DNA from: Pseudomonas viridiflava
Lineage (GTDB): Bacteria; Pseudomonadota; Gammaproteobacteria; Pseudomonadales; Pseudomonadaceae
Length of the DNA stretch: 64,000 bases
Assembly (NCBI RefSeq): GCF_900573885.1
Contig: NZ_UPSE01000493.1
Span: 710,181-774,180 of the forward strand
Reading direction: 5' to 3'
Shown piece by piece: positions 24,135 through 33,388 of this stretch. Numbering within the stretch: the first letter of the stretch is position 1; the number at the start of each line of letters is the position of its first letter. Made by a program: the position numbers and the translations under genes. Below the pieces are notes generated by a model. That model made no database searches. It saw nothing but the letters and a program-made list of their open reading frames with translations, and was not told the DNA's origin.

Positions 24135-25223
24135 TTACAGCTCAACCACATGCCCTTCGTTCGGCGACACCTTGCCGTGGTACAGCCTGGCGATCAGCGC
24201 CTGCGCGGCCGGGAAGCCCTGGCTGACGACCACGTCCAGCAGCGGCGTGACCTGATCGTAAAAACGCACCAGCCCTTCACCGATATGCGCCGACACCTTT
24301 TCCGGCCCCCAGTCCGCATTGCGTTTGCGCAGCTGAATCGGGGCGAAAAACAGTTGCGGCTGCGGCCCGGTAATGGCGGTGAGTTGGGCCGGGTCGGTGC
24401 TTTGCGCAGAACCTGCGCAGCAGCTGTAAACCAGTTGCTCACCGAAGTGCTGATGCACGCGGTCGCGCAGGGCCAGGTCGCTGGAAAAATCGACGTACAA
24501 GGTGGGTTGGTCGTTGGCCAGCTGCGTCAGGTCTTCGTACGCCACGGTCTGCTCGTAGCAACCCAGGCCAGAGACGAATTCGGCATTGCCGCGTGAGGTC
24601 AGCGCCACGCGCTGCACGCCCGCGTCGTTCAGGCATACCGCCGTAGCGAATGCGGTCTTGCTCGAGGCGCTGGAGAACACCAGGCGGGTGGCGCCGAAGA
24701 AGCCGTTGTCTTCGAGAAAGTCGGCAAGCATCGACGACGTCAGAAACAGCGGCTTGAGCAGAATTTGCAGGTTCTCGGTGCGCGGGCTGTAAAACGTGTC
24801 CCAGCTGCAACGCGTGTATTGGTTGTACGCCGAGGTCAGCGCACGGCGGTGTTCAGCGCCGTCGTAAAAGCCGCGGTCGGTCACGCGTTCGGGCTTCATG
24901 CGCAAATGGCTGGCGATGGGAAAATAGCCATAGAAACGCTCACCAACGACCACGCCTTCAACCGTGGATGACACCACGTCGGCAAAGCCCCATACCGGCA
25001 CATGGCCTAGCGCGGCGTCGCCGGTGGGGAAGAAGTCCCAATAATTCATCGAGTCGCCAAAGGCGGCGTAGGTGATGTTGTTGGTGGTCAGCGACAGGCG
25101 ATCAAGCTTGACCACTACCTCGCCTGGCCCCGCGCTGAGGTCTTCTTCGTGGCTGCGGATATGGCTCTGGTCCAGTGCGTTTTTTTCGGTAAGAAGGCGT
25201 GTTACGTTGCTGCGACCTGACAT
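24135..25223 (-). CDS. DUF2855 family protein
   Basis: This 362-residue protein matches the DUF2855 family: VVVKLDRLSLTTNNITYAAFG near residue 40, then YWDFFPTGDAALGHVPVWGFADVV, and FSSASSKTAFATAVCL in the middle. The order (GroES-like start, then a Rossmann-like middle) hints at a distant medium-chain reductase relation, but a canonical GXGXXG is not seen; this is inference. Its function is not established. It is divergent from a TetR gene with a 56-base gap, so that regulator probably controls it. Confidence 0.85.
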   Translation of the reverse strand: MSGRSNVTRLLTEKNALDQSHIRSHEEDLSAGPGEVVVKLDRLSLTTNNITYAAFGDSMNYWDFFPTGDAALGHVPVWGFADVVSSTVEGVVVGERFYGYFPIASHLRMKPERVTDRGFYDGAEHRRALTSAYNQYTRCSWDTFYSPRTENLQILLKPLFLTSSMLADFLEDNGFFGATRLVFSSASSKTAFATAVCLNDAGVQRVALTSRGNAEFVSGLGCYEQTVAYEDLTQLANDQPTLYVDFSSDLALRDRVHQHFGEQLVYSCCAGSAQSTDPAQLTAITGPQPQLFFAPIQLRKRNADWGPEKVSAHIGEGLVRFYDQVTPLLDVVVSQGFPAAQALIARLYHGKVSPNEGHVVEL

Positions 25224-25279
25224 GGCGGGCTCCGGTTTTTTGTGGGAGAAGGCGTGTCGCCACAGAGTACGAGCTAACC

Positions 25280-25951
25280 ATGAAGCGCGGGTTCGGAAAC
25301 GCCAGCACACCGCCAGCCAGCCCGGTAAAGCCGCGCAGCAAGCCGCTTAAGCGGCCCAGCCAGGCCCGCGCCATGTTCACTGTGGAGGCCATTTTTGAGG
25401 CCTTTGTTCGGATTTGGCTGCGCGATGGCTGGAGCGGCTTGACCACCCGCGCGGTCGCGCTGGAAGCCGGCGTTGCCATCGGCACGCTGTACGACTATTT
25501 CCCCAGCAAGGAAGCCCTGCTGTCTGGCTATGTGCGCTACGGCATCGAATGCATGCTGGCGCGCGTGGACGCCGAGGTGGTTCAGCCCGTGGTGCTGAGC
25601 TGGCAACAGCGCGTCGAGCGCCTGCTGGACGTCTGCTGCAATCCGCCGGAGCCGGATCGCTCCATGTTCGGCTACGAGCTGATCGCGCTCGAATACAAGA
25701 TCGCCGAGCGCAAACACCAGCAGCGCGCCTATGACGAGCTGGCCGGCAAATGGCGAGAGGTATTCATCGCGTGCCACGACTTGCCGCGCCAGCCGGCTGG
25801 CGAAACCGTGGATGCTTGGCTAACGGCCGTGTGGGGCGGGCGGCGTTACTGCCTCACCGCGCAGCTCAGCGCTGCGCAGCAACAGGCGTGGCTGGCGGAA
25901 ATGAAAGCAATGCTGGTGCAGCGCGTGGCTGCGCTGGCGGCGGGTGCTTAA
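25280..25951 (+). CDS. TetR-family transcriptional regulator
   Basis: The 223-residue protein has a basic, proline-rich N-terminal tail (about 28 residues), then a TetR helix-turn-helix at about 34-80: LTTRAVALEAGVAIGTLYDYFPSKEALL. The rest is a helical ligand/dimer domain. The start was placed at the ATG at 25280; an upstream extension would run into the divergent gene. It shares a 56-base promoter region with the DUF2855 gene, the usual layout for a local repressor. Ligand unknown. Confidence 0.88.
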   Translation: MKRGFGNASTPPASPVKPRSKPLKRPSQARAMFTVEAIFEAFVRIWLRDGWSGLTTRAVALEAGVAIGTLYDYFPSKEALLSGYVRYGIECMLARVDAEVVQPVVLSWQQRVERLLDVCCNPPEPDRSMFGYELIALEYKIAERKHQQRAYDELAGKWREVFIACHDLPRQPAGETVDAWLTAVWGGRRYCLTAQLSAAQQQAWLAEMKAMLVQRVAALAAGA

Positions 25952-25972
25952 ACCGCCCTCAGGCCGGGAAAA

Positions 25973-26341
25973 CTACAGAACGTGCCGGGAAATCAGTTTG
26001 GAGATTTCCACCATCGAGGTGCGCCCGGTGAACTCGAACTTCACGCGGCCAACCGACGAGAAATAGATTTCCAGCTCCGAATCCAGATCGAAAGTGCCCG
26101 AGGTTTCAATCGAGTACGCGACGATGTTCTTGTAAGGCAGAGAGGTGAAATCTTTCTTGCTGCCGGTAAGGCCTTGAACGTTGACGGCGATAATCCGCTT
26201 GTTGGTAAACACCACGCCATCGCGCATGGATTTGTAGGCGTCTACCACCTGTTCGCCCTCGACCAGCAGCGACGTCACGCGCTCGGCGTATTCGTCGTTT
26301 TGCTTGAGCTTGAAGAAACCTTTGTTGTTGAAGTCGATCAT
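25973..26341 (-). CDS. Bacterial PH domain protein
   Basis: The 122-residue protein is a single bacterial pleckstrin-homology-like domain (PF08000/bPH_1 type) spanning almost its whole length: VEGEQVVDAYKSMRDGVVFTNKRIIAVNV is the characteristic N-terminal part and FTGRTSMVEISKLISRHVL the C-terminal helix. Such proteins form small beta-barrel oligomers of unknown function. It is convergent with the TetR gene and on its own. Confidence 0.88.
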   Translation of the reverse strand: MIDFNNKGFFKLKQNDEYAERVTSLLVEGEQVVDAYKSMRDGVVFTNKRIIAVNVQGLTGSKKDFTSLPYKNIVAYSIETSGTFDLDSELEIYFSSVGRVKFEFTGRTSMVEISKLISRHVL

Positions 26342-26404
26342 GGCGAAGTCCTTTTGAGTCGTGCGAAAAACGGCGCTGAGCGGGGGCTTGAATGGCGACT
26401 GGCG

Positions 26405-27760
26405 TTATACCAGCCGCCGAATCTTGCGATGCCGCCACACTAACCGGTAATACAAAACCTGCAACGCCAGCATGGCCAGGTAGGCCAGCGGAAAGGCCAT
26501 CCATACGCCTTCCAGTCCGAAGTGGGCGTTAAGGAAATAGGCGCCCGGCGTCTGCACGCCGAGGATGCAGAAAATCGAAATCGCCACGGGCACCAGCACC
26601 ACGCCGCTGGCGCGCATGATGCCGCCCACGGCGGCCTGGTAGCCGAATATAAGCATGCTCCAGAGCATGATATGCAGCAGGTGTTCGGCCTCGGCCCGGG
26701 TGGCGGGGTCGGTGATAAACAGGCCAAGCAGCCAGTGCGACAGGGCGTAGCCGAGCAGTACCAGCGCGCCGGTGAGGCAGGTGTTGATCAGCAGCCCCGT
26801 GCGCAGGATGGCGCCGATGCGCTCGGCTTGCCCGGCGCCGATGGCCTGGGCGCCCAGTATCGAGGCGGTGATGGCAATCGACAGCGCAGGGAATTGCACG
26901 TAGTTGACGATCTGGGTCACCGCGCCATACGCGGCCGTGGCTTGTGAGCCGTGGCCGTTCACCAGCGCCAGAATCACCAGTTCGGACAGGGAAATCACCA
27001 CCATCTGCAAACCTGTCGGCAAACCAATACGCATGACCAGGCCGATGATCTCGCGGTCCACCCGCAACGCCCGGAACAGTTCGCGGTCGGGTGCCAGCAC
27101 ATGGCGCTTGTGACGCAGGCGGAAAGTGAGCAGCAGCATTGCCAGCAGGTTGCTGAACAGGCCGGCATAGGCGGCGCTTTGAATGCCCATCGGCGGCAGG
27201 CCGAGCCAGCCTTTGATCAACGCGGGCGTCAGCAGCAGGCCGGCAACGGTTGAAAGAATCAGCGCCAGCAACGGCGAAACGGTATCGCTGACCCCGCGCA
27301 GCAACTGGGTGAACAGCACGAACACCAACAGCAGCGGCATGATCAGCATCATCACCTGCATGTAGGCGGTGGCGTCATCCAGCACGTCGGCGGGCGTGCC
27401 CAGCGCAACCATGGCCTGGCGGGCGAATACCGTGCCGAGCACGGCGGCCAGCACGCCGATCAAGGCCCCAAGGGTGAGCGTGGTGCCGGCGATGGCTTTC
27501 ACCCGTTGCGGCTCGTCGGCGCCCCAGGCCTGGCCGATCAGTACCGAGGCGCCGGCGCCCAGGCCGATAACCAGGGCAATAAAGAAGAACACGATGGGAA
27601 ACATGCCTGACACCGCAGCGAGCGCCTGGGTGCCGAGCATCTGCCCGATGTAGATGCTATTGAGCGTGCCCGACAACCCTTGCAGGAAATTGGACAGCAC
27701 CATGGGAACCAGGAAGAGGGCGTAAACCTGCCACAGCGGGCGTTGAGCGGGGGCTTGCAT
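26405..27760 (-). CDS. MATE family efflux transporter
   Basis: The 451-residue protein has twelve hydrophobic segments and MATE features: an N-terminal PMVLSNFLQGLSGTLNSIYI, a GLGAGASVLIGQAWGA loop near residue 75, and in the second half GLPTGLQMVVISLSELVIL. MATE proteins export cationic drugs, dyes and metabolites with Na+ or H+. The ATG at 27760 is preferred over a TTG two codons upstream. It stands alone; no regulator is adjacent. Confidence 0.92.
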   Translation of the reverse strand: MQAPAQRPLWQVYALFLVPMVLSNFLQGLSGTLNSIYIGQMLGTQALAAVSGMFPIVFFFIALVIGLGAGASVLIGQAWGADEPQRVKAIAGTTLTLGALIGVLAAVLGTVFARQAMVALGTPADVLDDATAYMQVMMLIMPLLLVFVLFTQLLRGVSDTVSPLLALILSTVAGLLLTPALIKGWLGLPPMGIQSAAYAGLFSNLLAMLLLTFRLRHKRHVLAPDRELFRALRVDREIIGLVMRIGLPTGLQMVVISLSELVILALVNGHGSQATAAYGAVTQIVNYVQFPALSIAITASILGAQAIGAGQAERIGAILRTGLLINTCLTGALVLLGYALSHWLLGLFITDPATRAEAEHLLHIMLWSMLIFGYQAAVGGIMRASGVVLVPVAISIFCILGVQTPGAYFLNAHFGLEGVWMAFPLAYLAMLALQVLYYRLVWRHRKIRRLV

Positions 27761-27933
27761 TGGCAAAGCTCATGGTTCGTCGGGCAGCCATCTGAGCATG
27801 AAAGCGGGGTGCGTTGCATCAGAGGTGGTGGCTTGCCGTGCATTTCGCCACCGTGACGGTCGACCGAGCGTCACGGCAGACCCTTGTTACGGTTGCTGCC
27901 GGCGATGGCTCACCGGGCAGCGCCGCGCCGCTG

Positions 27934-29037
27934 TCACAAGTCAGTCAGCGGATGTTCGCCTTCCCAGGTCGGCACAAAGTGCGCGTCAATTACCGAACGC
28001 GGAATGGTGGTCACGTCGGGCCAGTGCCAGTGCGGCGTGTTGTCTTTATCGATCAGGCGCGCGCGCACGCCTTCGGCAAATTCGGGGTGGCGGCAACTGT
28101 TCAGGCTCATGGCGTATTCCATGCGGAACACCTCGGCCAGCGACAGGTGCTTGCTGCGTTCAATCTGCTCCCACACCAGATGCGCCGTCAGCGGGCAGCC
28201 GCCAGCCAGCGTCTTGGCGCCACGGGCGAGCAAGCCGTCGCTGCTGCCTTCCATCGCCACCAGCACTTTCCAGGCGCTGGGCAGGTCGGCCACGTCGAGC
28301 AGGTTGTCGATGTGGTTACGCCGGGGCATCAATTGGGCGTCCGGCAGCTGCTGATTGGCTTCGTGCTCCAGCGCCTTGAGCAAACTGTTGAGCTGACGGG
28401 CCGGTTGCGCGTCCCAGTTCAGTTGCACCAGGCCGTCGATAAGCGCGTCCTGCTGGTCGTCGGCCAGGAAGCGATCGGCCCAGCCCAACAAGAGAGCGTC
28501 ATGGGCATTCACCTGAGTGGCGGTAAGGGCGAGAAACAGCCCCAACTTGCCCGGCAACCGGCTGAGGAACCAACTGCCACCCACGTCGGGGTACAGGCCA
28601 ATGTTGATTTCCGGCATGGCCAGGCGGCTGCTCGGCGTAACGATGCGGATGCTGGCGCCCTGCAGCAGCCCCATGCCACCGCCCAGCACATAACCGTGGC
28701 CCCAGCAGATAAAGGGTTTCGGGTAGGTGTGGATGCGGTAGTCGAGGCGGTATTCGTCGCTGAAGAAACGCCCCGCAAGCGGCGGAATTTCGCCCGGATG
28801 CTCACGGCACGCTTCTACCAGCTTGCGCACGTCGCCGCCGGCGCAGAAGGCCTTTTCGCCATTTGCCCGCAGCATCACACAGGCGATGGCCGGGTCTTGC
28901 GCCCAAGTGGCGAGCTTGGCGTCCAAAGCTTCAATCATCGGCAACGACAAGGCGTTCAGGCTGCTCGCAGCGTCCAGCGTGGCGATGCCAATGCGGGCGC
29001 CATGCTGGCCTGCCAGTTCTTCAAAAATCACGTTCAT
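27934..29037 (-). CDS. Enoyl-CoA hydratase/isomerase family protein, 3-hydroxyisobutyryl-CoA hydrolase-like
   Basis: The 367-residue protein is longer than normal crotonases and has the HibCH pattern: CAGGDVRKLVEACREHPGE near residue 68, YVLGGGMGLLQGASIRIVTP near 116, and LAMPEINIGLYPDVGGSWFL near 138, where the Glu and Asp correspond to catalytic residues. Members hydrolyse 3-hydroxyisobutyryl-CoA in valine breakdown. It follows the enoyl-CoA hydratase gene by 82 bases on the same strand and is likely co-transcribed with it. It corresponds to PAO1 PA0744 by neighbourhood (recalled). Confidence 0.87.
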   Translation of the reverse strand: MNVIFEELAGQHGARIGIATLDAASSLNALSLPMIEALDAKLATWAQDPAIACVMLRANGEKAFCAGGDVRKLVEACREHPGEIPPLAGRFFSDEYRLDYRIHTYPKPFICWGHGYVLGGGMGLLQGASIRIVTPSSRLAMPEINIGLYPDVGGSWFLSRLPGKLGLFLALTATQVNAHDALLLGWADRFLADDQQDALIDGLVQLNWDAQPARQLNSLLKALEHEANQQLPDAQLMPRRNHIDNLLDVADLPSAWKVLVAMEGSSDGLLARGAKTLAGGCPLTAHLVWEQIERSKHLSLAEVFRMEYAMSLNSCRHPEFAEGVRARLIDKDNTPHWHWPDVTTIPRSVIDAHFVPTWEGEHPLTDL

Positions 29038-29119
29038 AGAAAGCGGTTCCTAAACTCTGCCGTGCTCGGCATAGGGCGTGCGGGCGGCAGCATCTGCGCC
29101 GCTCGCTGCGAAAAAGGGC

Positions 29120-29938
29120 TTACTTGTTGCGCCACTGCGGGTCGCGTTTTTCCAGGAACGCGTTGACGCCTTCCCGGGTGTCGTCGGCATCAAACAGATC
29201 AACGAAGCACTCGCGTTCCTCGGCCAGCCAGCTGTTGGGGCCGCGCTCGCGGGCGCCTTGAATCAGCGGCTTAATGGTGCGCACCGCCACCGGGCTTTGT
29301 CGCGCCACCTTGGCTGCCAGCAACAGGGCGTGGCCGCGGGCTTCGCCGCTGTCGACCACTTGTTCGACCAAGCCGATGCGCAGCGCCGTGTCGGCGTCTA
29401 CGCGATCGCCGCACAAGATCATGCGCTTGGCCCAGCCTTCGCCCACCAGCCACGCCAGCGCCTGGGTGCCGCCTGCACACGGCAGCAAGCCGACCGTGGC
29501 TTCCGGCAGGGCCATTTGTGCCTGACGCTCGGCGATGCGGATGTCGCAGGCCAGCGCGCATTCGAGCCCGCCGCCCATGGCGTAGCCGTTGATGGCAGCA
29601 ATAGACACACCGCGAAAATCACGCAGCGCCTCGAACGCTTCGCCGAAGCGCCGGGCCATTTCCCGGGCGCGGCTTTTGTCGCCGTCGGCAAACAGATTGA
29701 GGTCGGCACCGGCGCTGAAGAACTTGCTGCCCTGGCCGGTGATGACCAGCGCATAGATGTTGTCGTCGTGGTTGAGGTGCTCGATCAGCTGTTTCAGACC
29801 AATCAGCGACTCCCGGTCCCAGGTATTGGCCGGCGGGTGGTTGATAGTCAGGAGAGCGGTATGGCCATGTTTTTCGACCGTCAACTTGTGGGTGAGGTCG
29901 GCCAGGCCGGGGTGATAGGTTTCGATGGCAGTGCTCAT
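29120..29938 (-). CDS. Enoyl-CoA hydratase (crotonase family), DspI-like by position
   Basis: The 272-residue protein has the crotonase fold: FSAGADLNLFADGDK (oxyanion hole), NGYAMGGGLECALACDIRIA near residue 107, and MALPEATVGLLPCAGGTQAL near 132, containing the catalytic Glu; the second catalytic Glu of fatty-acid hydratases is not obvious. In PAO1 the neighbour of the PA0744 gene is PA0745, described as DspI, an enoyl-CoA hydratase linked to cis-2-decenoic acid production. That link is by remembered synteny, not by alignment. The start is placed at MSTAIETYHPG. Confidence 0.87.
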   Translation of the reverse strand: MSTAIETYHPGLADLTHKLTVEKHGHTALLTINHPPANTWDRESLIGLKQLIEHLNHDDNIYALVITGQGSKFFSAGADLNLFADGDKSRAREMARRFGEAFEALRDFRGVSIAAINGYAMGGGLECALACDIRIAERQAQMALPEATVGLLPCAGGTQALAWLVGEGWAKRMILCGDRVDADTALRIGLVEQVVDSGEARGHALLLAAKVARQSPVAVRTIKPLIQGARERGPNSWLAEERECFVDLFDADDTREGVNAFLEKRDPQWRNK

Positions 29939-30103
29939 TGAACTCGGATCCCTGTCGTTGGTGGCGGCGCCCCATGGGTAATGGCCGGCGCCTTCAGCAA
30001 ATGGCACGGCTGAGTATGCAAAAACTGGATGGCTTGCGCACCCCGCCGTTTTAGCGGCGGGGCAGGTTTTTCGGTCGGGACATTTCGCCAGCCTGCCAGC
30101 CGC

Positions 30104-30952
30104 TCAGGCATTGGGCTTGCCGCCCAGCAGCTTGAACCAGAACGCCACCTCGCCGCCCAGCTCGTCGCGCAGTACCTGCGGCGCCAGGTCGTCGGCCCGG
30201 TCACCGAGCAAGCGGCGCCAGGCGGGCAGTTGCACCAGTTGTTCATCGTCGCAGTCGCCGCTGAGCTGGCGCGCCACCTGCACCACGTCCACCAGGTCCG
30301 CATTGCCCTCATGATGACGCTGCCAGCCGCTGCGGTACCGGGCGCAGTCAATCAACATTGCCGGCAAGCGCCAGGCGGTCAGCACGATGACGCCGACGTC
30401 TGCCGACAGTTGCTCGCACAGGCTCTGCAACTCCTGTGGCTCGCGCGGCACTTCGGGCCAGCGTTCAAGCTCATCGAGCAGCGGCAGACTGCCGATGTCT
30501 TGCAGCAAGCCGCCGAGCATGGCGTCTTCCATCGGCAGCCGGGTGAGTTGTTGGGCAAGGCAGGCGCAATAGGCGCCGCACATCAGCGAGGCGTTCCAGC
30601 GCGCGCGGAAGACCTTCTGCAACACCGGATCCTGGCTGGTAAACAAGTGCTCTACGGCAAACGTCAGCACCAGGTTGTTCACCCGCTGCATGCCGATGCG
30701 CGACACCACTTCCTGCAAATTCACGCCCTGGCGCACATTGCGCAACATAGGGCTGGAGGCAAACTGCAATAAATACGCAGCCAGCGGCGGGTTGCTGTGC
30801 AGCAGACGCGTTACCTGCTCCAGTGAGGCGTGGGGCGAATCCAATAGCTTGCGCAGGCGCAGTGACGTTTCCGGCATCTGCGGAACCTTGGCGTTGCCCT
30901 TGAGAAAGCTCGAATACAACGAAAACTTCAGACCTTCGTGGCGGGTCTCCAT
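30104..30952 (-). CDS. HDOD domain protein
   Basis: The 282-residue protein has the HDOD domain (an HD-related output domain) over about residues 20-215: VPQMPETSLRLRKLL, LVLTFAVEHLF, and the altered metal site LGGLLQDIGSLPLLDEL near residue 146 where canonical HD enzymes have HD. Such proteins are thought to act as signalling scaffolds rather than as phosphodiesterases. It has no receiver or GGDEF partner here. A second HDOD gene lies at 46756-47592. Confidence 0.88.
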   Translation of the reverse strand: METRHEGLKFSLYSSFLKGNAKVPQMPETSLRLRKLLDSPHASLEQVTRLLHSNPPLAAYLLQFASSPMLRNVRQGVNLQEVVSRIGMQRVNNLVLTFAVEHLFTSQDPVLQKVFRARWNASLMCGAYCACLAQQLTRLPMEDAMLGGLLQDIGSLPLLDELERWPEVPREPQELQSLCEQLSADVGVIVLTAWRLPAMLIDCARYRSGWQRHHEGNADLVDVVQVARQLSGDCDDEQLVQLPAWRRLLGDRADDLAPQVLRDELGGEVAFWFKLLGGKPNA

Positions 30953-31049
30953 AAGTACAATCTCCTGGTCTGCTTACCCGTTAAAGCGTAGTAAGCATTT
31001 CGCCAGGCGACGGACCATTGGGCGGGCGTCGTGACCTGCCGCGCGGTTT

Positions 31050-31463
31050 TCACACCCGGGCGATGGTCGCCAGCCCGGTGGCCACCAGCTTCTCCACGCC
31101 ATCTTTCACGGCAAACACATCGGCGCGGCAAACCGCCTGGCGCTGCCCGGCTTTAAGCACCTCGCTTCGGCAGATGAGCTTTTCGCCCAGCGCCGGCGCC
31201 AGCAGGTTGAGTTTGTATTCGCTGGTGACCACATCGCCCACCATCGACGCTGCCGCCCAGGCGCAGCCGCTGTCGACCATAAAACCCACCACGGCGCCAT
31301 GAATGTAACCGTGGTGCTGGCACAGGTCGGGTCGCGAATGCACCTGCAAGCTGACCTTGCCTGGCGCGAAATCCAGCAGCTCAGCACCGAGCATGTTGGC
31401 AAAAGTGGAGTGGGCGATGGCCTGTTCCAGGCGTTCGCGGGTAATGCCGGCAGCTGCGTTCAT
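31050..31463 (-). CDS. PaaI-family hotdog thioesterase
   Basis: The 137-residue protein has the hotdog-fold thioesterase pattern: FAPGKVSLQVHSRPDLCQHHGYIHGAV (with HGxxHG) and then MVDSGCAWAAASMVG on the central helix, ending in a KDGVEKLVATGLATI strand. Members hydrolyse acyl-CoA thioesters, often phenylacetyl- or hydroxybenzoyl-CoA. The ATG is chosen at MNAAAGI because longer frames have no support. The gene is divergent from ung; its substrate is unknown. Confidence 0.88.
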   Translation of the reverse strand: MNAAAGITRERLEQAIAHSTFANMLGAELLDFAPGKVSLQVHSRPDLCQHHGYIHGAVVGFMVDSGCAWAAASMVGDVVTSEYKLNLLAPALGEKLICRSEVLKAGQRQAVCRADVFAVKDGVEKLVATGLATIARV

Positions 31464-31617
31464 GGTGGTGACTCCGTGGGGTTCGGCTTGAGTCTTGACC
31501 CGCAACCGCGGCCCTACAACATGCATCCAGCGCCGTGATGCACACGCATCAGCTCAGGTTGACTTGGCACGCCGCGTTCCTTAGCGTGCGCAGCAGTTTT
31601 TCACAGGGGCAGGGCGC

Positions 31618-32310
31618 ATGACCGCAGATGATCGAATCAAGCTCGAAGCAGGCTGGAAAGAGGCATTGCGCGACGAGTTCGACAAGCCCTACATGAAAAC
31701 CCTCAGCGAGTTTCTGCGCACCGAGAAAGCCGCTGGCAAAGTGATTTTTCCGCCGGGCCCGATGATCTTCAACGCACTGAACTCCACGCCACTGGATCAG
31801 GTGAAAGTGGTCATCATCGGCCAGGACCCGTACCACGGTCCGGGTCAGGCCCACGGCCTGTGCTTCTCCGTGCAGCCTGGCGTGCCGACCCCGCCGTCGC
31901 TGCAAAACATCTACAAAGAACTCAAACGCGACCTCAACATCGACATCGCCCCGCACGGTTATCTGCAGAGTTGGGCCGAGCAGGGCGTATTGCTGCTCAA
32001 CACCTCGCTCACCGTCGAACAGGCCAACGCCGGCTCGCACGCCAAGAAAGGCTGGCAGCCGTTTACCGACAAAGTGATCGAAGTGGTCAACGCCCGGGCC
32101 GGGCATCTGGTGTTTTTACTCTGGGGCGCCCATGCGCAAAGCAAACAGCCATTGATCGATACCACCCGGCATCTGGTACTGAAATCGGTGCACCCGTCGC
32201 CGCTGTCAGCGCATCGGGGCTTTATCGGCAACGGGCATTTCAGCAGGGCGAATCAGTACTTGAAAGACCGTGGTTTAGAACCGATCAACTGGCAATTGCC
32301 GCCGTTGTAA
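31618..32310 (+). CDS. ung: Uracil-DNA glycosylase
   Basis: The 230-residue family-1 UDG removes uracil from DNA as the first step of base-excision repair. Motifs seen: GQDPYHGPGQAHGLCFSV with the catalytic Asp near residue 70, the uracil-binding LLLNTSLTVEQANAGSH, and the DNA-intercalating loop HPSPLSAHRGF with catalytic His near 187. Length is normal. It matches PAO1 PA0750 by neighbourhood (recalled). It is followed by a REP cluster. Confidence 0.97.
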   Translation: MTADDRIKLEAGWKEALRDEFDKPYMKTLSEFLRTEKAAGKVIFPPGPMIFNALNSTPLDQVKVVIIGQDPYHGPGQAHGLCFSVQPGVPTPPSLQNIYKELKRDLNIDIAPHGYLQSWAEQGVLLLNTSLTVEQANAGSHAKKGWQPFTDKVIEVVNARAGHLVFLLWGAHAQSKQPLIDTTRHLVLKSVHPSPLSAHRGFIGNGHFSRANQYLKDRGLEPINWQLPPL

Positions 32311-32350
32311 TGGGGGCGTCGTCGCGTAGTCCGAACCGAACGGGATATCC

Positions 32351-32515
32351 CCGTAGGAGCCAGCTTGCTGGCGAACCCTGCAACCGTCGGTGTCGGCCTG
32401 TGCCTCCGCTTCGCGACAGAGGTCGCTCCTACAAGATCAACGGCTTGAGAAATGCGCTGCACCTGTACGAGCCAGCTTGCTGGCGAACCCTGCAAACATC
32501 GGTGTCGGCCTGTGC
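32351..32515. repeat. REP cluster of the GTAGGAGCCAGCTTGCTGGCGAACC type
   Basis: Three REP units: 32352-32380 (GTAGGAGCCAGCTTGCTGGCGAACCCTGCAA), an inverted one near 32410-32434 (TCGCGACAGAGGTCGCTCCTAC) and a third near 32463-32491 that repeats the first. The region between copies is also repeated (ATCGGTGTCGGCCTGTG), so a REPIN plus part of its flank was duplicated. Confidence 0.8.
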
Positions 32516-32530
32516 CCAGGACCGCACTGA

Positions 32531-33388
32531 CTAGGCCGCGACAGGGCATGTCATTTCGCTCACCTGCTTACGCGCTCCCTGCAAGCGTTCCACCAATCGC
32601 TCGCGCTGCTGCTGATCGGCACTGGCGACCAGGTCGCTGAACAAATCCCCTAAGGCGTTCTGCGCGCCATCAAAGCGCTCCCGATACGCCGGCGTCGCGA
32701 AGCTCATGCGGTCTTGCAACAAGCGTTTCACCTGCTCGGGAAATTCCTCGCTGTGGCGCGCTTTCACGGCAGCCAAAAACGCTTCCTGCCACCGGCGATT
32801 GTTGTCCAGCCACGCCTCGTTGTAGTCGCCCAGTTGCTCGGCCCACACCTTCACCCGGGCCTTCTGCTCGGGCTGCAAGCGTCCAAACCATGGCTTCAGG
32901 CGTTCTTCCATGCGCTCGCGGCGCTCGTTTATCTGCTCGGCGAGTGACACGCCAAGGTATTCCTCGCGCTGCTCTTTGTTCTGTTTGGCCATGTTCTCGC
33001 CAAGCGCCGTGACCTGTTGATCGCTCAAGCCTTGCAGCAATTCGATGGCATCAGGTGTGAGTTGCACGGCCACAGCATCGACGGCCTGGCGGAAGGCGGT
33101 GAATTGCGCATCGAATTCGGTAGGCGCCGGATCTGGCGCCACGGCCAGTTCGGCGCTGCGTTGCAGCCAGTCCGAATACAGCGGCAGTTGCGTGGTGCAG
33201 TGCCAGTTGATGTGGGTGATCAGGCGCGGTTTGAGCCAGGTTTTCTGCTCTGCCGAGAGGGGAATGTAATTGTCGAGCGACCAGGGAATCAGCCAGTCGA
33301 GATTGCGGTAACCCAGGTCCAGTCGACTGCACGAGGTGAGGAACGTCAGGCTGGTAAGCAGCAACACAATGCGCAATCGCGTGGCCAT
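32531..33388 (-). CDS. DUF6279 family lipoprotein
   Basis: The 285-residue protein starts with a lipoprotein signal: LLLTSLTFLTSCSRLDLGYRN, with the lipobox cysteine at about residue 20. The mature part, rich in charged helices (EQREEYLGVSLAEQINERRE), is a DUF6279-type protein of unknown function, with a typical RLDLGYRNLDWLIPWSLDNY start. The ATG was placed at MATRLR, which has AAGGAGC upstream on the minus strand. The downstream neighbour is the REP cluster behind ung. Confidence 0.85.
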   Translation of the reverse strand: MATRLRIVLLLTSLTFLTSCSRLDLGYRNLDWLIPWSLDNYIPLSAEQKTWLKPRLITHINWHCTTQLPLYSDWLQRSAELAVAPDPAPTEFDAQFTAFRQAVDAVAVQLTPDAIELLQGLSDQQVTALGENMAKQNKEQREEYLGVSLAEQINERRERMEERLKPWFGRLQPEQKARVKVWAEQLGDYNEAWLDNNRRWQEAFLAAVKARHSEEFPEQVKRLLQDRMSFATPAYRERFDGAQNALGDLFSDLVASADQQQRERLVERLQGARKQVSEMTCPVAA

